Shown piece after piece: positions 61,732 to 64,000 of a stretch of DNA of 64,000 bases. The notes under the pieces are model-generated. The model had not been told where the DNA came from. It made no database searches and saw nothing but the letters and a program-made list of their open reading frames with translations. A program made the translations under genes and the position numbers. This DNA is from an uncultured Lachnospiraceae bacterium. Lineage in GTDB: Bacteria; Bacillota; Clostridia; Lachnospirales; Lachnospiraceae. The DNA is taken from the NCBI GenBank assembly GCA_910585825.1, contig CAJUEY010000012.1, positions 12,592-76,591 of the forward strand. Direction: 5' to 3'. Numbering within the stretch: the first letter of the stretch is position 1; each line of letters begins with the position of its first letter.

Positions 61732-61818
61732 ATCATAAAACAACTGGAAAAAAACAGATAAGTATTATATAATAAGAACTAGCTTAAAAGTATAAAGGGC
61801 TGACACAGGAGGATAAAA

Positions 61819-62232
61819 ATGTCTGTAATTAGTGAATTGATTCGCAGTGAATCAAATGGAACGATTAGCTTTGGAGATTATAGTCTTGCGGCTAAAGCTA
61901 AAGTAGATAACTTTGAACACGCAGGAGATTTATACAAGGTAAAAACATATCAGGCGATTACAAAACTGGAGCGCAACGGAATGTTTGTCTATGAATCGGT
62001 GCCGGGAACTGCGGTAACCGGATTTAAAGCTACGGAAGAAGAAATTTCTTTCCAGGTGGAAGGTGCGGAAGATGCGCAGATTACATTGGAACTGGAAGCC
62101 GGAACGGAATATGATATTCAGATCAACGGTACGGATGCAGGTGTGATGAAGACAAATCTCGGCGGGAAATTGAGTATTAGCGTTGAGTTTGATGGAAATA
62201 GCATTGTTACAGTGGGAATTTCTAAAAAATAA
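61819..62232 (+). CDS. Conserved small beta-rich protein between clpC and radA
   Basis: The protein has 137 residues, with no signal peptide or membrane helix. It opens with SVISELIRSESNGTISFGDY and continues with alternating beta strands (KLERNGMFVYESVPG, ITLELEAGTEYDIQI). I believe homologues in Lachnospiraceae carry the uninformative label endosialidase, but no catalytic motif supports this. CAGGAGG precedes the ATG and a strong terminator follows, so it ends the clpC transcript or is monocistronic. Confidence 0.75.
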   Translation: MSVISELIRSESNGTISFGDYSLAAKAKVDNFEHAGDLYKVKTYQAITKLERNGMFVYESVPGTAVTGFKATEEEISFQVEGAEDAQITLELEAGTEYDIQINGTDAGVMKTNLGGKLSISVEFDGNSIVTVGISKK

Positions 62233-62240
62233 AAGATCCT

Positions 62241-62274
62241 GAAAGAATGTGCATAGCACATTCTTTCGTTATTT
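62241..62274 (+). terminator. Terminator before radA
   Basis: GAAAGAATGTGC and GCACATTCTTTC form a perfect 12-bp stem with an ATA loop, followed by GTTATTTT. Confidence 0.85.
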
Positions 62275-62312
62275 TCTACAGAAATCAGTATAAAAATAGA
62301 TCAGGAGCGTGT

Positions 62313-63674
62313 ATGGCAAAAGAAAAAACAATATACTATTGTCAGTCCTGTGGAACGGAATCTGCCAAATGGATGGGACAATGCCCCTCCTGCGGAGAAT
62401 GGAATTCATTTGTAGAGGAAATCGTTTCCTCAAAGAAAAGCACAAAGACGATTTCCCGCAGAGAAATAACGGCAAAAGTAACAAAATTAAAGGATATTGA
62501 GACAGAAGGAGAAACAAGAATCACAACAGGCATCGCAGAATTGGACCGGGTGCTTGGCGGCGGAATTGTGCCGGGATCTATGATCTTGGTGGGAGGAGAT
62601 CCGGGAATCGGAAAGTCTACCCTGCTCCTTCAGGTATGCCGGAATCTGGCAGAATGCAACCGGGATATTCTTTATGTATCGGGAGAGGAATCTCTGCAGC
62701 AGATTAAAATGCGGGCGGAGAGAATCGGAACTTTTCGGGATTCTTTGTCCCTCCTTTGTGAGACGAACCTGGAAATCATTGATGAAATCGTAAGGAGGGA
62801 TCGTCCCCAGATCATAGTAATTGATTCTATACAGACGATGTACAACGAAAATGTATCCTCTGCTCCAGGCAGCGTTTCTCAGGTCAGAGAATCTACAGGG
62901 AGTCTTCTTCAAATGGCAAAAGGTCTTGGAATTGCAATTTTTGTTATTGGGCATGTGACAAAAGAAGGCGTTGTAGCAGGCCCTAGAGTGCTGGAGCATA
63001 TGGTAGATACAGTTTTATATTTTGAAGGAGACCGCCATGCTGCCTACAGGATTTTACGAGGCGTCAAAAACAGATTTGGGTCCACCAATGAAATCGGAGT
63101 GTTTGAAATGCGTTCAGGCGGTTTGGAAGAAGTGAAAAATCCTTCGGAATTTATGTTGGGAGGAAAGCCGAAGGGAGCAAGCGGTTCAGTGGTAGCCTGT
63201 TCTATGGAAGGGAGCAGGCCGATCTTACTGGAAGTGCAGGCGCTGGTATGTCATAGCAATTTTGGAATGCCCAGAAGAACAGCTGCAGGAACGGATTTTA
63301 ACAGGGTAAATCTTTTAATGGCAGTATTGGAGAAACGAGTTGGTCTTAAAATGGGGGCTTGTGATGCCTATGTGAATATTGCCGGCGGAATTAAAATGAA
63401 CGAACCTGCCATAGACCTTGGAATTGTACTGGCTTTGGTATCCAGCTACAAAAATCGTCCTATTGACGAAAAGACAATTTGTTTCGGCGAAGTTGGTTTG
63501 AGCGGTGAGGTGCGTTCTGTTAATATGGCGGAGCAAAGAGTATTGGAGGCGAAAAAGCTGGGCTTTACAACTTGTATCCTTCCTGAAACCACGAAAGAAA
63601 CTCTGGTAAAAGTAGAGGGAATTTGTCTTGTTGGAGTAAAAAGCGTAAAAGACGCCATAGATCTTGTTGTTTAA
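62313..63674 (+). CDS. radA: DNA repair protein RadA
   Basis: The protein has 453 residues. The C4 zinc finger has CQSCG and CPSCGEW (about 10-27). The RecA-like ATPase has Walker A GDPGIGKSTL (about 95-104) and the RadA motif KNRFGSTNEIG (about 250-260). A Lon-like C-terminal domain follows. It promotes branch migration during recombination. Start 62313 follows AGGAGCGTGT; an upstream frame to 62247 overlaps the terminator. Confidence 0.96.
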   Translation: MAKEKTIYYCQSCGTESAKWMGQCPSCGEWNSFVEEIVSSKKSTKTISRREITAKVTKLKDIETEGETRITTGIAELDRVLGGGIVPGSMILVGGDPGIGKSTLLLQVCRNLAECNRDILYVSGEESLQQIKMRAERIGTFRDSLSLLCETNLEIIDEIVRRDRPQIIVIDSIQTMYNENVSSAPGSVSQVRESTGSLLQMAKGLGIAIFVIGHVTKEGVVAGPRVLEHMVDTVLYFEGDRHAAYRILRGVKNRFGSTNEIGVFEMRSGGLEEVKNPSEFMLGGKPKGASGSVVACSMEGSRPILLEVQALVCHSNFGMPRRTAAGTDFNRVNLLMAVLEKRVGLKMGACDAYVNIAGGIKMNEPAIDLGIVLALVSSYKNRPIDEKTICFGEVGLSGEVRSVNMAEQRVLEAKKLGFTTCILPETTKETLVKVEGICLVGVKSVKDAIDLVV

Positions 63675-63685
63675 TAAAGTGTGTT

Positions 63686-63870
63686 AGAGCGTGTTTGATC
63701 ATTGATTCCCCCGCCTGCGTCCCTTACTTTGCAGCGTATTTGCATCAAATTCGCTCAACGTAGCTCGCTATGCCTCCCTCATTTCGCACAAATCTCCTAT
63801 ATCATGCCCTTTGGGTACAAATTGTGACGCACATCTGGCAAAAAGCATTTTTCAAATATGATTTTATAGA
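63686..63870. repeat. Dispersed intergenic repeat with GAGCGTGTTTGA end
   Basis: The stretch begins GAGCGTGTTTGA, a variant of the family seen at 7602 and 38157, and ends near TTTTTCAAATATG. Inside, AGCGTATTTGCATCAAATTCGCT is a further imperfect palindrome. No ORF with a start and ribosome-binding site is present. It resembles a dispersed sequence that I associate with Lachnospiraceae intergenic regions. Confidence 0.45.
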
Positions 63871-63928
63871 AGGAAAAAGCACGATTATGAAAATAATGAA
63901 AAAATTTAGAAAAAGATGAAAAAAGTAG

Positions 63929-63957
63929 TTGACAAAGGGTTGGAGGCGTGCTATTAT
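63929..63957 (+). promoter_or_regulatory. Strong promoter at the right edge, possibly of an rRNA or tRNA operon
   Basis: TTGACA is followed 17 bp later by TATTAT, with TATAAT in overlapping register. It lies behind an A-rich upstream stretch (UP-element-like), and GC-rich leader sequence follows with no ORF start before the window ends. This layout is usual for stable-RNA operons. Confidence 0.5.
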
Positions 63958-64000
63958 AATCTAGCTGTCGCACGAAAGGCGGCGGGAACGGACCATGACA

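Noticed and set aside
1..64000. CRISPR arrays, prophage or toxin-antitoxin modules
   Set aside because: No regular direct repeats with spacers, no phage structural genes and no paired toxin-antitoxin genes were recognised.

Overview
The window looks like chromosomal DNA of an anaerobic, spore-forming Firmicute of the class Clostridia, most probably the family Lachnospiraceae. The reasons are: a spore-germination pair (spoVAD-spoVAE) behind a sigma-G-like promoter; oxygen-sensitive radical-SAM thiamine genes (thiH, thiC); a ferredoxin-fused aldo/keto reductase; the rpmE-DUF1385-prmC-prfA gene order; strong AGGAGG ribosome-binding sites with frequent TTG/GTG starts; and moderately AT-rich DNA. 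A CheV protein suggests chemotaxis. No CRISPR array, complete prophage or complete IS is visible. The family call rests on protein resemblance and gene order, without a database search.

Layout. 1-10,210: housekeeping and envelope genes (DUF1002 tail, membrane protein, methyltransferase, hslO, nadE, aldo/keto reductase, PAP2 protein, L,D-transpeptidase, tcdA). 10,206-15,315: an AT-rich accessory island on the minus strand (response regulator, kinase, ABC ATPase, FtsX-like permease) beside a fragment that resembles a conjugation gene. 15,521-18,743: rpmE-DUF1385-prmC-prfA. 18,766-22,706: a Bce-type ABC transporter with a BceR-type operator, then a muramoyl amidase. 22,889-28,735: SNF2 helicase, lytic transglycosylase, membrane protein, orphan response regulator, tRNA-Gly. 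28,828-32,539: Big_2 surface protein, ECF sigma-factor operon, small membrane protein with YbjQ. 32,783-38,008: ilvE, spoVAD-spoVAE, lipoproteins, PAP2 protein, guaB. 38,314-48,885: orphan histidine kinase, lipoprotein, cheV, then a run of hisHF, ung, a CorA-like transporter, an acyltransferase-like protein and a GT-C-like membrane protein. 48,886-55,363: a complete thiamine operon (thiS-F-G-H-tenI-thiED-thiC) read leftward from a TPP riboswitch. 55,624-63,674: DUF6320-like protein, alpha/beta hydrolase, cohesin-type surface protein, clpC, a conserved small protein and radA. The right edge carries a strong promoter that may open an rRNA or tRNA operon.

Most notable non-coding structure. A short, hairpin-rich, MITE-like element occurs three times (1,538; about 28,465; 32,546). 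It has GTTACTGTTCAC-type terminal inverted repeats, and two copies are flanked by 7-8 bp direct repeats that look like target-site duplications. One copy lacks an internal hairpin module. A second dispersed family ends in GAGCGTATTTGAA (7,602; 38,156; 63,686).

Functional links inferred. The orphan response regulator (27,771) and orphan kinase (38,314) may be a separated two-component pair, with MITE copy B at the regulator's end. The acyltransferase-like gene (46,062), DUF6320-like gene (55,624) and hydrolase (56,296) look like one envelope or lipid modification module now interrupted by the thiamine operon.
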